Below are positions 54,463 through 63,650 of a stretch of DNA of 64,000 bases, piece by piece. A model generated the notes under the pieces. It was not told the DNA's origin. It saw only the letters and a program-made list of their open reading frames with translations, and did no database searches. This DNA is from FACHB-T130 sp042747725 (lineage in GTDB: Bacteria > Cyanobacteriota > Cyanobacteriia > Cyanobacteriales > FACHB-T130). The DNA lies in NCBI RefSeq assembly GCF_042747725.1, contig NZ_JBHZGO010000048.1:134108-198107 (forward strand), written 5' to 3'. How positions within the stretch are numbered: the stretch's first letter is position 1; each line of letters starts with the position of its first letter. The translations under genes were made by a program, and so were the position numbers.

Positions 54463-55821
54463 TCACTGCGGCATTAGCCAAATCTTGATATTCGTATCAT
54501 TACTGGCACTCGCAAAAGTCGCTCCATCCGGGCTAATAGCAACGCAATAGACAGAGTAATAATGCCCAGTTAGAGTAATATTTAACTCTCCCGTTTCTAA
54601 ATTCCACACTTTGATAGTTTTGTCATGACTGCCACTGGCTAGAATCTGTCCATCTGGACTTATGGCAACAGAATTAACTTTAGAAGAATGCCCGCTTAAG
54701 GTTTTTTGCAGGAAGCCAGGGCTAGATAAATTATTAAGTGAAAAAGTTATCATGGATGCCGAAATATGATTTATATAACCATAATTTTTGAATAATACTA
54801 ATCCTAATAAGAAAACCGTTGGAATAAAAAACAGTTCGTAGCGCAAATTCTGTTTTAATTTAAATGTTACTAAAATTAGTTTTGTGGTTAGGTGATTTAT
54901 TATCTGCTTTATGGGTATATCTGACCGTACAGTCGAAGCTTGAGGCAACAAATCACGAATTACCTCATCTGCCGATTGGTAACGCAAATTAACATCCTTT
55001 TGCAAGAGCTTGTCTAGAACTTTACCTAAATTGCTAGTAACAGAACGCCCTAAGTGTTGCCGCCAATTATGTACCCATTCATAACCGCGATCTAGACACA
55101 GTAAATGTGGGTGTTTCTGACTCAATAAATGAAAGCAAGTCGCGCCTAAACTAAACAAATCACTAGAGGGAGATGCTGCGCCTCCCTTCATTTCTTCATA
55201 GGATGTGTACCCTAAAGAACCAATTCTTGTGCCTGGTTGAATTGCCTGTGTTGTCGCCAAATGCTGAGATGCCCCAAAATTGCTCAGCACCAATTTGTTA
55301 TCACTCCGGCGACGGATAATATCCTGGGGATTGATATCTCGGTGAATTACTTTTTTCTCATGTACAAATTTGAGAACAGGCAGAATATCCAGTAACAACT
55401 CTCTAATCTGGTTTTCACTAAAGGCACCCCGTTGTTCTAACTCCTTTAACAAATTCTGCCCTTCAATTAACTGCTGCACCAGATACAGATAACTTTCTTC
55501 CTCAAAATAGGCATACAGCGTGGGAATCTGGGGATGTTCTCCTAGCTGCTGTAGGCGCTGTGCCTCTTGTTTAAATAGCTGCACAGTCTCCTGGCTTCCC
55601 TGAACTTGCGGCTTCAGTTGCTTAATGATGCAGGGTTCATTCATCTTGTCTATATCTTCTGCTAGATAAGTTCTGCCAAATCCATCCTGAGCGGAAAGTA
55701 GCTGAATAAGGCGGTAGTGCCCCCTAAGCAGTGGCACCAGTTTTGTCTGGCAACTGCGGCAATATTCGTTTCCATCAAGATTTTGAGGATGATGACAATT
55801 AGGATTAAGGCAGCAAACCAT
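54463..55821 (-). CDS. Serine/threonine kinase-like protein with WD40 repeats; probable pseudokinase
   Basis: 452 residues. N-terminal zinc ribbon (C4, C9, C21, C24). Kinase domain about 35-305: glycine loop LLSAQDGFGRTYLAED, K67 in CIIKQLK, then HRDINPQD (160-167), where the usual HRDIKPQN lysine and metal-binding asparagine are changed, and NFG (181-183) instead of DFG. One membrane helix (FFIPTVFLLGLVLF) and two WD40 repeats (LSGHSSKVNSVAISPDGQIL, GHYYSVYCVAISPDGATF) follow. Three substitutions in the catalytic core make phosphotransfer doubtful. Most relatives have more WD40 repeats, so the C-terminus is short. Confidence 0.88.
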   Translation of the reverse strand: MVCCLNPNCHHPQNLDGNEYCRSCQTKLVPLLRGHYRLIQLLSAQDGFGRTYLAEDIDKMNEPCIIKQLKPQVQGSQETVQLFKQEAQRLQQLGEHPQIPTLYAYFEEESYLYLVQQLIEGQNLLKELEQRGAFSENQIRELLLDILPVLKFVHEKKVIHRDINPQDIIRRRSDNKLVLSNFGASQHLATTQAIQPGTRIGSLGYTSYEEMKGGAASPSSDLFSLGATCFHLLSQKHPHLLCLDRGYEWVHNWRQHLGRSVTSNLGKVLDKLLQKDVNLRYQSADEVIRDLLPQASTVRSDIPIKQIINHLTTKLILVTFKLKQNLRYELFFIPTVFLLGLVLFKNYGYINHISASMITFSLNNLSSPGFLQKTLSGHSSKVNSVAISPDGQILASGSHDKTIKVWNLETGELNITLTGHYYSVYCVAISPDGATFASASNDTNIKIWLMPQ

Positions 55822-55891
55822 ACTTTAGATAGGGAATAGTAGATTGAGTCTATGATAAGTATTCCCAGAGCCTCTCCTATTTGTCACAGGC

Positions 55892-56953
55892 ATGAAACGC
55901 CAATTTTTATTAGCTTTAATGCTACTGACGGCTACAGTTTTGATGCTTTTAATTGGGCACGGTGCGATTACGAAACCAGCGAATACGCCGAATGTTTCGC
56001 TGCGATCGCTAGCAGACACGCGGGGGATTGGAATGGGTACGGCGGTGGCGATGCAACCCTTACGTAACGATCCTGCTTATCGGGAGGTGGTGGCGCGTGA
56101 GTTCAATACCATCGTGGCAGAGAATGCGATGAAGTTTCAGGCAGTTCATCCAGAACGCGATCGCTTCGACTTCACAGACGCAGATGAGCTTGTCGCCTTC
56201 GCCAAAGCCAATAAAATGCAAGTGCGCGGTCACACCTTCGTCTGGTTTAAAAGCCTACCCACATGGCTAACAAAGGGCAAATTCAGCCGCGAACAGCTTC
56301 AAGAAATTCTCCGCGAACACATTCAGACAGTTGTCGGTCGCTATCGGGGTCAGCTTGCCGTCTGGGATGTTGTGAATGAAGCGGTTGAGAAAGATGGTTC
56401 GCTGAGGAAGACAATCTGGCTAAAAAAGATTGGGCCAGAACATATTGAGATGGCGTTTCGCTGGGCACATGAGGCAGACCCGCAAGCACTATTATTCTAC
56501 AACGACTTCAGCGGCGAGGGACTGGGGAAAAAATCAGACGCGATTTATACTTTGGTTCGGGATTTACAAAAACGTGGCGTCCCCATTCATGGCGTCGGTT
56601 TGCAAATGCATATTGGCATCAAATCCTCGCTAAAACCCCAAGATGTTGCTGCAAATATCAAGCGTTTGGCAGCACTAGGTTTAGAAGTTCATATCACTGA
56701 AATGGATGTAAAAATTCAGGATGGCACCGGCACGAAGCAAGAAAGATTTGCCGCCCAAGCACAAGTTTACCGAGATATGCTGAGCGTGTGTCTCTCGGTG
56801 CCCAAGTGTAAGGCTTTTGTGATGTGGGGGTTTACAGACCGCCATACTTGGATTCCCGGCTTTACTCACAAGCCGGATGAGCCGCTAATTTTTGATAAGT
56901 CGTATCGTCCCAAACCCGCCTATTATGCCCTGACTTCAGCGCTAGAAAAATAA
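55892..56953 (+). CDS. Endo-1,4-beta-xylanase, glycoside hydrolase family 10
   Basis: 353 residues. N-terminal hydrophobic segment MKRQFLLALMLLTATVLMLL is a signal peptide or anchor, so the enzyme is exported. GH10 landmarks: NTIVAENAMKFQAVHPERD, VRGHTFVWFKSLPTW, acid/base E163 in WDVVNEAVE, and nucleophile E270 in HITEMDVK; ending MWGFTDRHTWIPG. Hydrolyses xylan or related beta-1,4-glycans. No other carbohydrate-degrading gene is adjacent; a lone xylanase may act on sheath or environmental polysaccharide. Confidence 0.93.
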   Translation: MKRQFLLALMLLTATVLMLLIGHGAITKPANTPNVSLRSLADTRGIGMGTAVAMQPLRNDPAYREVVAREFNTIVAENAMKFQAVHPERDRFDFTDADELVAFAKANKMQVRGHTFVWFKSLPTWLTKGKFSREQLQEILREHIQTVVGRYRGQLAVWDVVNEAVEKDGSLRKTIWLKKIGPEHIEMAFRWAHEADPQALLFYNDFSGEGLGKKSDAIYTLVRDLQKRGVPIHGVGLQMHIGIKSSLKPQDVAANIKRLAALGLEVHITEMDVKIQDGTGTKQERFAAQAQVYRDMLSVCLSVPKCKAFVMWGFTDRHTWIPGFTHKPDEPLIFDKSYRPKPAYYALTSALEK

Positions 56954-57053
56954 GACCGATTGGCTTGGTCTAATCACTGCGTCTATAGTCGTGATTTTTT
57001 GCTATGGCTAATCGTAAAAAAATCAATTAGCAATGAGCAATTAGCAGCCTGAT

Positions 57054-58226
57054 ATGACAACTAACTTTGAATTCGGCACGATTTCTAACCCTGAAGAAGC
57101 TAAACAGCTTGGGCAAATCTTAAACCAGTGCTTCAATTCACCGCCAGATAGCTGGCAGATGTATTTCAATCGGATTGGTTTGGAAAACTTCCGCGTCATC
57201 CGCCAAGGAGGGCAGACGGCTGGGGGCTTAGGCATTCTCCACATGGGTCAGTGGTTCGGAGCTTCTAGCGTACCAATCGCCGGAATTGCTACCGTTGGCA
57301 TTGCGCCAGAGCAGCGAGGCAAAGGGGTAGCGGCGGCGCTGATGACCAATATTGTCAAGGAGTGTCACGCCAAGGGAATTCCCCTATCGACGCTCTACGC
57401 CTCTACCAGTGCGCTTTATCGGAAAGTGGGTTACGAACAAGCTGGGAACTATTGCCGTTTGGCGGTGCCGACAGATACGATTCTGCTAAAAGATCGCACT
57501 TTGCCGATGCAGCGCGTGGAAGCGACTCACCACGAATTTCACGAACTCTACCGTCAACGAGCGATCGCTACCAGCGGCAACTTGGATCGCCACCAAGCCA
57601 TTTGGAAAGGCATCGTCGAGTCCCCTGAAGAAGTGATTTACGCCTACCTAATTGGCTTTGAAGACAAACCAGAGGGTTACGTCATTTTCAGCCAAAAGAT
57701 GGGAGACAAAAGCTATCACCTCGAAGTCAGAGACATGGTGGCATTAACACCAGCAGCAGCACGTCGTCTGTGGACTTTCTTCGCCGACCACCGTTCTCTA
57801 GCAGACAAGGTGATTTGGCAGGGTCAGGCAGGAGACCCGCTTTTGTCTTTACTCACAGAACAAACATACAAAATTGCCCATCTAGAACGGTGGTTGGTGC
57901 GAGTAGTTGATGTGCCAAAAGCACTATCAATGCGCGGCTATCCGATTGGCGTAGAAGCCGAATTGCATCTTGAAGTTCAAGATAATCTATTGCCCGATAA
58001 CAATGGAAAATTTGTTCTGGTAGTTTCCGGCGGACGCGGTGAAGTGACAAGAGGAGGGCGAGGCGAATTACAGTTAGATGTGCGAGGCTTATCACCTTTA
58101 TTCACTGGTTTACTTACACCTCATCAGCTGCAAACAATTGGTCAACTCGAAGGAAGTGCCGATTCTTTATCGACAGCAATGCTAATATTTGCAAGTCCCG
58201 AACCGTGGATGTCAGATCATTTTTAG
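57054..58226 (+). CDS. Eis-family GNAT N-acetyltransferase
   Basis: 390 residues. N-terminal GNAT domain with VGIAPEQRGKGVAAALM (acetyl-CoA pyrophosphate loop) and STLYASTSALYRKVGYEQ; a second, degenerate GNAT domain in the middle (DMVALTPAAARRLWTFFADH); and a C-terminal SCP2-like domain (LDVRGLSPLFTGLLTPHQL) ending in the carboxylate-bearing tail. This three-part layout is that of Eis proteins, which acetylate amines such as aminoglycosides or polyamines. Natural substrate unknown. Confidence 0.9.
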   Translation: MTTNFEFGTISNPEEAKQLGQILNQCFNSPPDSWQMYFNRIGLENFRVIRQGGQTAGGLGILHMGQWFGASSVPIAGIATVGIAPEQRGKGVAAALMTNIVKECHAKGIPLSTLYASTSALYRKVGYEQAGNYCRLAVPTDTILLKDRTLPMQRVEATHHEFHELYRQRAIATSGNLDRHQAIWKGIVESPEEVIYAYLIGFEDKPEGYVIFSQKMGDKSYHLEVRDMVALTPAAARRLWTFFADHRSLADKVIWQGQAGDPLLSLLTEQTYKIAHLERWLVRVVDVPKALSMRGYPIGVEAELHLEVQDNLLPDNNGKFVLVVSGGRGEVTRGGRGELQLDVRGLSPLFTGLLTPHQLQTIGQLEGSADSLSTAMLIFASPEPWMSDHF

Positions 58227-58274
58227 CAGCTCATCAGTTAAAGGGAAGGTAGGCAATGCTTATCCTACTACTAG

Positions 58275-59483
58275 CTACGATTCACCAATCATTTTTTGAA
58301 ACCGCTCATGTTGCCGAATTCGATAAAAACTTGATTCATTTTTGGCATAGGTTCTAAATGTATTGGTATCGAGGTTAATTGCCTGTTCCAGAGAATCAAT
58401 CGCTAAAGAAGCTTTGCCTTGTAGGGCACAGAAGCAAGCTTTGTTATACCAAGCATAAGGGTAGTGGGGATTGATTTCGATGGCTCTATCGCAACAGGCG
58501 ATCGCTTCTTCGTACCGTTGCAATGCAGCGAGTGCCCCACTCCAGTCAGTCCAAATAGCCGGGTTATCAGGTTTGATGACAATCGCTTGCTCGTAGGAAG
58601 CGATCGCTTCTTTATACCGTTGTAGGCTTCCTAACGCCCAGGCTCGGTGATGCCACGCTTCCCAAAAATTGTGTTTTAGTTTAATCGCTTTGTCATAGGA
58701 AGCGATCGCTTCTTCGTACTGTTGCGATTTGAGTAACTTATTGCCTTTTTCATAACAAGCGTGCTGCGGACTCATCACTCTACGAATTAGCAAAAAAACA
58801 CCAATCGCCGCTACTAACAAAATGCCGGAATCTGCGTTGAAAGATTCGTATCCCTTCCCTACCATCTCCATTGGAATACCAAGCAGTGCGGCAATTGTAA
58901 AAGTTGATTTCCAAAAAAGCAGATTTAACGGTTTTACGAACCAGAGTAGAATGAAGAGGGCAATAATTCCATATTTGCTCAACTTTCTAAGTTGAATCTG
59001 CGTTTGATTGGGCAACCACGGCTCAATGATGCCATAACCATCAAGCGGTGGAATTGGCAGCAAGTTGAACTGAATAACGGAGATTTGTAGAATAATTAAA
59101 AATGCTAAAGCTGGGCCAATCCAGTGTTCGCTTAATGGTGTCACCCAACCCAGCCAAAAGGGAATTATGAGTAATAAAGTCACTATTACACTAGCGATGG
59201 GACCCGCTGCGGAGACAGCACTTTTCCACCAACGATTGCGTAATCGTTGGTGATTGATGTAAACTGCGGCACCCGGTAACGCAATCCCACCGATGAGAAG
59301 AAAGACGATGGGCAGAACCAAACTCAAAGTTGGGTCGGTATACTTGAGCGGGTTTAGGGTCAAATACCCCTTATCTTTAACTGACGTATCCCCGCCCCAA
59401 TAGGCAACCACCGCATGACCAAACTCGTGTATACAAACAGACACGATCCAGCCGAGACAGACGAAAACTGCGACAGGTAACAT
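58275..59483 (-). CDS. M50 site-2-type metalloprotease with C-terminal TPR repeats
   Basis: 402 residues. HEFGH at 19-23 in TM1 is the zinc site; IPPLDGYGI in the TM region provides the third ligand (Asp). About six membrane helices end near residue 235. Residues 240-395 hold four TPR units (AIASYDKAIKLKHNFWEAWHH, AIASYEQAIVIKPDNPAIW and further copies). Intramembrane cleavage of an unknown regulator or membrane protein; TPRs may recruit the substrate. The first codons lie before TM1, so the start is well placed. Confidence 0.88.
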   Translation of the reverse strand: MLPVAVFVCLGWIVSVCIHEFGHAVVAYWGGDTSVKDKGYLTLNPLKYTDPTLSLVLPIVFLLIGGIALPGAAVYINHQRLRNRWWKSAVSAAGPIASVIVTLLLIIPFWLGWVTPLSEHWIGPALAFLIILQISVIQFNLLPIPPLDGYGIIEPWLPNQTQIQLRKLSKYGIIALFILLWFVKPLNLLFWKSTFTIAALLGIPMEMVGKGYESFNADSGILLVAAIGVFLLIRRVMSPQHACYEKGNKLLKSQQYEEAIASYDKAIKLKHNFWEAWHHRAWALGSLQRYKEAIASYEQAIVIKPDNPAIWTDWSGALAALQRYEEAIACCDRAIEINPHYPYAWYNKACFCALQGKASLAIDSLEQAINLDTNTFRTYAKNESSFYRIRQHERFQKMIGES

Positions 59484-59556
59484 TGCTTCCCACCCTGAGG
59501 AAAAGCGGTTGAAAAGATGTTTTAATGTAACTCAGCCGCGAGTAAAATGGCAAAAG

Positions 59557-60693
59557 TTAAGAGCGACTGGCAAGGAAAGCGTCCAAACTTGGCACATCCA
59601 CCCAGCAACCCGTTTCATGGGATTCATGGGCTAAATCCATCAACAACTGGGAATAAACTCCCTCTCGGAGGGATGGCGCGATCGCTTTCCCGGCGTCAAT
59701 TGCCTGCACCCAGTTGTCTACAACTCGGATAAAGGGTGCCAAACGCCCATCCGTATAGGTTTGGGGAAACGCCAGACGATGCGGAATTTCTACCTCAGCT
59801 AGAGGTTTACCCGCCGGTGCCGCCCAGAGGCGAAAACCATGTACGTAATCCTTCTGATTTTCACTGCCCAAGACTAACGTAGCGCGATCGCCATAAACTT
59901 CGATCCCGTGCGTCCGGGATGCATAGACAACCGAACTGATACACAGTTGGCAGGGCGTCCCATCCGCCAGTTCCAGCATCAGCATACACGTATCATCCGC
60001 ATCCACCGGCTTCATTTCACCCGTGTTAGAGTCTGGACGAAAAGAAATTCCCGTAATTAGCTGGGCACACAGTCGCCGCACGGGTGCAAACAACCAGCTA
60101 ATGTAATCAAAAGCGTGAGAACCGACGGCTCCCAATGCTCCTCCTCCCTGGTCTTTCCGAGAATACCAATTCCACGGGCGCGTGGCATCGGCACGACTCG
60201 ACACCAGCCAATCAATCTTTATTAGGCGTTGTTGCCCCACATACCCTGCTGCTAAAAGTTCCGCGAATCGCTGCCATGCTGGGACAAAGCGAAATTCAAA
60301 ATCGAGCGTAGCGATCGCGCCGTTTTCTCTCGCCAACTGATACAACTGAAGTGCCTCAGTCGCTGACAGGGCTGTGGGTTTTTCTAATAATAAATGCTTC
60401 CCAGCTTGCAACACCGTCTTCGCCATTTCATAGTGCAAAAAGGGCGGCGTTGAAATGCTGACAGCGGCGACATCTGGTAAGGCGACGATTTCTTCTAGGG
60501 TGTTGCAAGCGTGGGGGATATTCTGGGCAGAAGCCAGAGCGATCGCTTTATCCAAATCCCGGTGGTAAACTGCAACCACCTGAGTACGCGGGTGTGCCTG
60601 GAATCCTGGGATGTGGATTTTCTGACCAAATCCAGTCCCCACCACTGCTACGCCAATCGGGTTCGATGTTTGGGCTGAATTATTGAATGTCAT
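59557..60693 (-). CDS. Gfo/Idh/MocA-family oxidoreductase
   Basis: 378 residues. Rossmann NAD(P) fold: GVAVVGTGFGQKIHIPGFQAH (GxGxxG-like) and the family motif LLEKPTALSATEALQL containing EKP. DQGGGALGAVGSHAFDYISWLF is the GGG..DxxxH-type substrate and catalytic segment. Substrate probably a sugar or cyclitol. Its ATG overlaps the gshB stop by 4 bp, so translation is coupled. Confidence 0.9.
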   Translation of the reverse strand: MTFNNSAQTSNPIGVAVVGTGFGQKIHIPGFQAHPRTQVVAVYHRDLDKAIALASAQNIPHACNTLEEIVALPDVAAVSISTPPFLHYEMAKTVLQAGKHLLLEKPTALSATEALQLYQLARENGAIATLDFEFRFVPAWQRFAELLAAGYVGQQRLIKIDWLVSSRADATRPWNWYSRKDQGGGALGAVGSHAFDYISWLFAPVRRLCAQLITGISFRPDSNTGEMKPVDADDTCMLMLELADGTPCQLCISSVVYASRTHGIEVYGDRATLVLGSENQKDYVHGFRLWAAPAGKPLAEVEIPHRLAFPQTYTDGRLAPFIRVVDNWVQAIDAGKAIAPSLREGVYSQLLMDLAHESHETGCWVDVPSLDAFLASRS

Positions 60694-61667
60694 GCAGGGT
60701 TTTCCGATCTAAACTTTTCCACCCATTCAATCACTTGATAGCCTAGACGAGTGCCATCAAGTCGGTCAATTTCCCGGATGCCAGTAGGACTGGTGACATT
60801 AACTTCCGTGAGGTAGCCGCCAATGACATCAATACCGACAAAAATTAAACCATCCTGGCGCAGTGTAGGAGCTAATTGGGCGCAGATTTCGCGCTCTCGT
60901 TGAGTAATTTCCGTCTGAGCCACTCTACCACCGACTGCCATATTGCCGCGAAATTCTTTACCCGTAGGAATACGATTAACGGCTCCAATCGGTTCGCCAT
61001 TGAGCAGGATAATTCGCTTGTCTCCCTCTTTGGCGGCGGGTAAGTAAGTTTGCACCATCACCGGAACTCGTGCCTGAAGGGTACTGAGTTCTATCAGGGA
61101 ATTAAAGTTGCGATCGCTCGGATCTAAAAATAAAATCCCTTCTCCCGCCTTATTCCCCAACGGCTTCAGAATTGCTGCCCCTTTTGCCTCCAGAAACTGC
61201 CGGATCACCTGTTTATCTGCACTGACAATCGTTTCCGGAATCGCCTCCCTAAACTGAAGTGCGTACATCTTCTCATTTGCCGCCCGCAGCCCATTGGGGG
61301 CGTTGATCAGCAATGTTTGCGCTGGATCGATATAGTCCAGAATGTAAGTGGCGTAGAGGTAAGGAACTGTCACTGGCGGATCTGTTCGCATGAAAACCGC
61401 ATCCATTGTTTCCAGCGGTTGTAAGACGCGATCGCCTACAGAAAACCATAGCGACTCTGCCACCCAGCGTCCTTCCACCAGCTGCACCGGCGTCAGTTGT
61501 ACCGGCTCCAGCAACGCCCAAGCCTTGCCATCCCCCACACTCAATAAATTCGCCTGCGTAATCCAAACTTCGTGTCCCAGCGCTTGTGCTGCTTCCATCA
61601 GCGCCACACTGGTATCGTGACCGGGATCTAGGCGTTCGATGGGGTCAATAATAAAAGCAAGTTTCAT
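60690..61667 (-). CDS. gshB: Glutathione synthetase
   Basis: 325 residues. Prokaryotic type: N-terminal MKLAFIIDPIERLDPGHDTS, ATP-grasp core with AILKPLGNKAGEGILFLD, MVQTYLPAAKEGDKRIILLNGEPIGAVNR and the C-terminal FVGIDVIGGYLTEVNVTSPTG. Joins gamma-glutamylcysteine and glycine. Upstream grxC and downstream oxidoreductase lie in the same direction; grxC-gshB order is common in cyanobacteria and links glutathione synthesis to its use. Confidence 0.95.
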   Translation of the reverse strand: MKLAFIIDPIERLDPGHDTSVALMEAAQALGHEVWITQANLLSVGDGKAWALLEPVQLTPVQLVEGRWVAESLWFSVGDRVLQPLETMDAVFMRTDPPVTVPYLYATYILDYIDPAQTLLINAPNGLRAANEKMYALQFREAIPETIVSADKQVIRQFLEAKGAAILKPLGNKAGEGILFLDPSDRNFNSLIELSTLQARVPVMVQTYLPAAKEGDKRIILLNGEPIGAVNRIPTGKEFRGNMAVGGRVAQTEITQREREICAQLAPTLRQDGLIFVGIDVIGGYLTEVNVTSPTGIREIDRLDGTRLGYQVIEWVEKFRSENPA

Positions 61668-61750
61668 GTTAGCTATCAGCTTTTTGTCTTTTGTCCATTG
61701 TCCGTTGTCCGTTGTCCGTTGTCCGCAAACAGTGACTCAGGACGAATTGA

Positions 61751-62014
61751 CTATGCTGATTGCAGGAGTGGATCGAGCTTGCCTTGAGCCTCTAGCGCAT
61801 AAGTATCATCGCAGCCCCCAATATGCCGCTCGTTGATAAAAATCTGAGGTACGGAGCGCCCTCCATTCGCACGTTTTGCCATCTCCGCCCGTGCCGCCTC
61901 ATCCCCATCAATGCAGTATTCGATATAATCAACCCCTTTTTTATCGAGCAAAGCCTTGGCACGAATGCAGAAGGGGCAGCTGCTCCAGGTATAAATTTCC
62001 ACTTTAGGAGCCAT
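61751..62014 (-). CDS. grxC: Glutaredoxin (GrxC type)
   Basis: 87 residues, one thioredoxin fold. Dithiol active site C13-P-F-C16 in WSSCPFCIRAK; RSVPQIFINERHIGGCDDTYAL holds the cis-proline and GG glutathione-binding motif. Reduces disulfides and deglutathionylates using glutathione. Lies 83 bp upstream of gshB on the same strand; the gap contains a short GTCCGTT tandem run (61692-61722). Confidence 0.95.
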   Translation of the reverse strand: MAPKVEIYTWSSCPFCIRAKALLDKKGVDYIEYCIDGDEAARAEMAKRANGGRSVPQIFINERHIGGCDDTYALEAQGKLDPLLQSA

Positions 62015-62203
62015 CTTGTCCTCAAATATTAAGTAATTTTTTTAATCTTAGTCTAGTCAAACCCATCTATTTTTGTGTTCAGAGCAAATTTTCTTGAAAA
62101 TTGCCGTCTGTGTAGTTAGTACGCCCTGCACCGGACGCCCCACACCCTACTAAAAAGCTCTCCACTCAATCAAGAGCAAAGAGCTGTTTAAGTCAAATTT
62201 CCA

Positions 62204-62297
62204 CAGGGCTTACGCAAAGCTTATAAATATAGCGTTTTTTCGGGTTCAATCCCCCTGTGGTTGCCCAAGAGATGTGGTGCTATTTGCGTAAGTCCTG
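62204..62297. mobile_element. MITE-like element, second copy
   Basis: 94 bp, ends CAGGGCTTACGCAAA (62204) and TTTGCGTAAGTCCTG (62297), differing at one base from the perfect arms at 44497-44618 and inserted in the opposite orientation. It has only one copy of the internal ATCCCCCTGTGGTTGC segment. No target duplication is recognisable, so it is older. Confidence 0.85.
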
Positions 62298-62622
62298 AAC
62301 TATTTGGGTTGAAGTGACTTGTACAAGGCGCGAATGCTTCACCCTCAACCTGAGAACCTCAGGGAGCATCTGTACCGGAGAAGCATAAGGAAGACAACAA
62401 TCTGAGAGAAGCAATCAGCTCGCTCACCCGTAGGCGTAAGCCTTCAAGGGAGGGTATACTTCTCCCCTTCAGTATTCTGGGACTTTATGGGTAATGCATA
62501 GCTGTGAAAAGCTTTTGAGGGGGTTGGGGGGTGAGGTTCCGAGTGTGTTGCAGTAAAGTGAAAACCGCTACAAGTCCTGTTTGAGGCTAGATAAAGAAAA
62601 TCTGGCTGAAGGCGCAAAAATA
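62298..62622. other. Intergenic region between the MITE and the oxygenase gene
   Basis: Contains a G-run segment (GAGGGGGTTGGGGGGTGAGG, near 62516) of the same type as the repeat upstream of dprA. No gene recognised. Confidence 0.4.
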
Positions 62623-63492
62623 TTAACGCCGAACCCACCCATTGATGGTAAAGCGACTATCTGCAAAAGCTTTCGAGGGACATTTCACAGGCAATACTTC
62701 ATGCATATAGCGGCTGAGGAAAAGCACAATGCTATTATTACGCGGTTCAACTGTTTTGAAAGAATCAGCCTTCACGTAAAAGTTATTTTCAATCTTGCTG
62801 TCGTAAATCAGCAACTCTCCCCCAGAGAAAGGTTTTGGTTCCCGGTAAAAGTAGTAAACATAAGTTAATTCTCTGGTAGCGGTATCTGGACTACCATTAT
62901 CATTGTGAACTTTGTAGTAGTTTCCGTCATTATGAGAGGTTAATTGCGTCTCAATTTGAGATACAGGAAATGATGGAATCCCCAATTTGCTAAATATATC
63001 CGGTAAAATTGCTCGCAGGCGATTGACTATCCGTTCTGAAAACTCAGGGAAGGAGTAGAGAGCCATAGACCGACGATAATCAATCGCATCGGTTGAAATA
63101 TTGGTAGGTACAAAGGCTGACTCTTGTTTTAATACATAGTCGAGTAGTTGTTTTTGTTCCTCTTGGGTCAGAAAATTGTCAATTTGCACGTAGGGAGAAG
63201 CTAAAACATCAGTTGGTTGAGGTTTAAGTTCCTCTTGCATCACCAAAACTGAGGGTTCGGTAACTAGACCAACCAGATGTTCGCTTGGAAAACACAAAGA
63301 AGCGTGACCCTCGTCAATCGGAATCTGGAATAACCCGTAAAAACCATCTTCTTGCTTGTAAGAGCGAGCCACAACAGTTTTTAACAGATTTTCTAGTAAA
63401 GGGGCGTCTGACTTTAGAAAGACAGTGTATTGATGTCCCCCTGCTAAGAGAAGTTTGACTTTTATATCCTTGACTTCAACAGATGTTTCCAT
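62623..63492 (-). CDS. 2OG-Fe(II) oxygenase, prolyl-4-hydroxylase-like
   Basis: 289 residues. The N-terminal 90 residues are an extra domain of unknown type (VKLLLAGGHQYTVFLKS). The C-terminal catalytic domain has YYKVHNDNG (HxD iron ligands), SGGELLIYD, then MHEVLPV (second His) and SRFTINGW (2-oxoglutarate Arg). PYVQIDNFLTQEEQKQLLDY marks its beginning. Hydroxylates an unknown protein or peptide. Confidence 0.88.
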   Translation of the reverse strand: METSVEVKDIKVKLLLAGGHQYTVFLKSDAPLLENLLKTVVARSYKQEDGFYGLFQIPIDEGHASLCFPSEHLVGLVTEPSVLVMQEELKPQPTDVLASPYVQIDNFLTQEEQKQLLDYVLKQESAFVPTNISTDAIDYRRSMALYSFPEFSERIVNRLRAILPDIFSKLGIPSFPVSQIETQLTSHNDGNYYKVHNDNGSPDTATRELTYVYYFYREPKPFSGGELLIYDSKIENNFYVKADSFKTVEPRNNSIVLFLSRYMHEVLPVKCPSKAFADSRFTINGWVRR

Positions 63493-63563
63493 AAGTTTTT
63501 CCTACTTTAAAATAGCCATCGCATTAATATTTTTTGGCTCGAAGTAAATTCACCCTGAGGAAA

Positions 63564-63593
63564 AGCTTCTCACTGTATCGTAAGTGAGAAGCT
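63564..63593. terminator. Hairpin between the PEP-CTERM and oxygenase genes
   Basis: Arms AGCTTCTCACT (63564-63574) and AGTGAGAAGCT (63583-63593), loop 8 nt; T-run on the plus-strand side, shorter on the minus side. Best placed to end the leftward PEP-CTERM gene. Confidence 0.6.
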
Positions 63594-63650
63594 CTTTTTG
63601 AAATATGTATCTCTACTGAGGTAAAACAGTCGCTTCACTAGCCCTTAACG

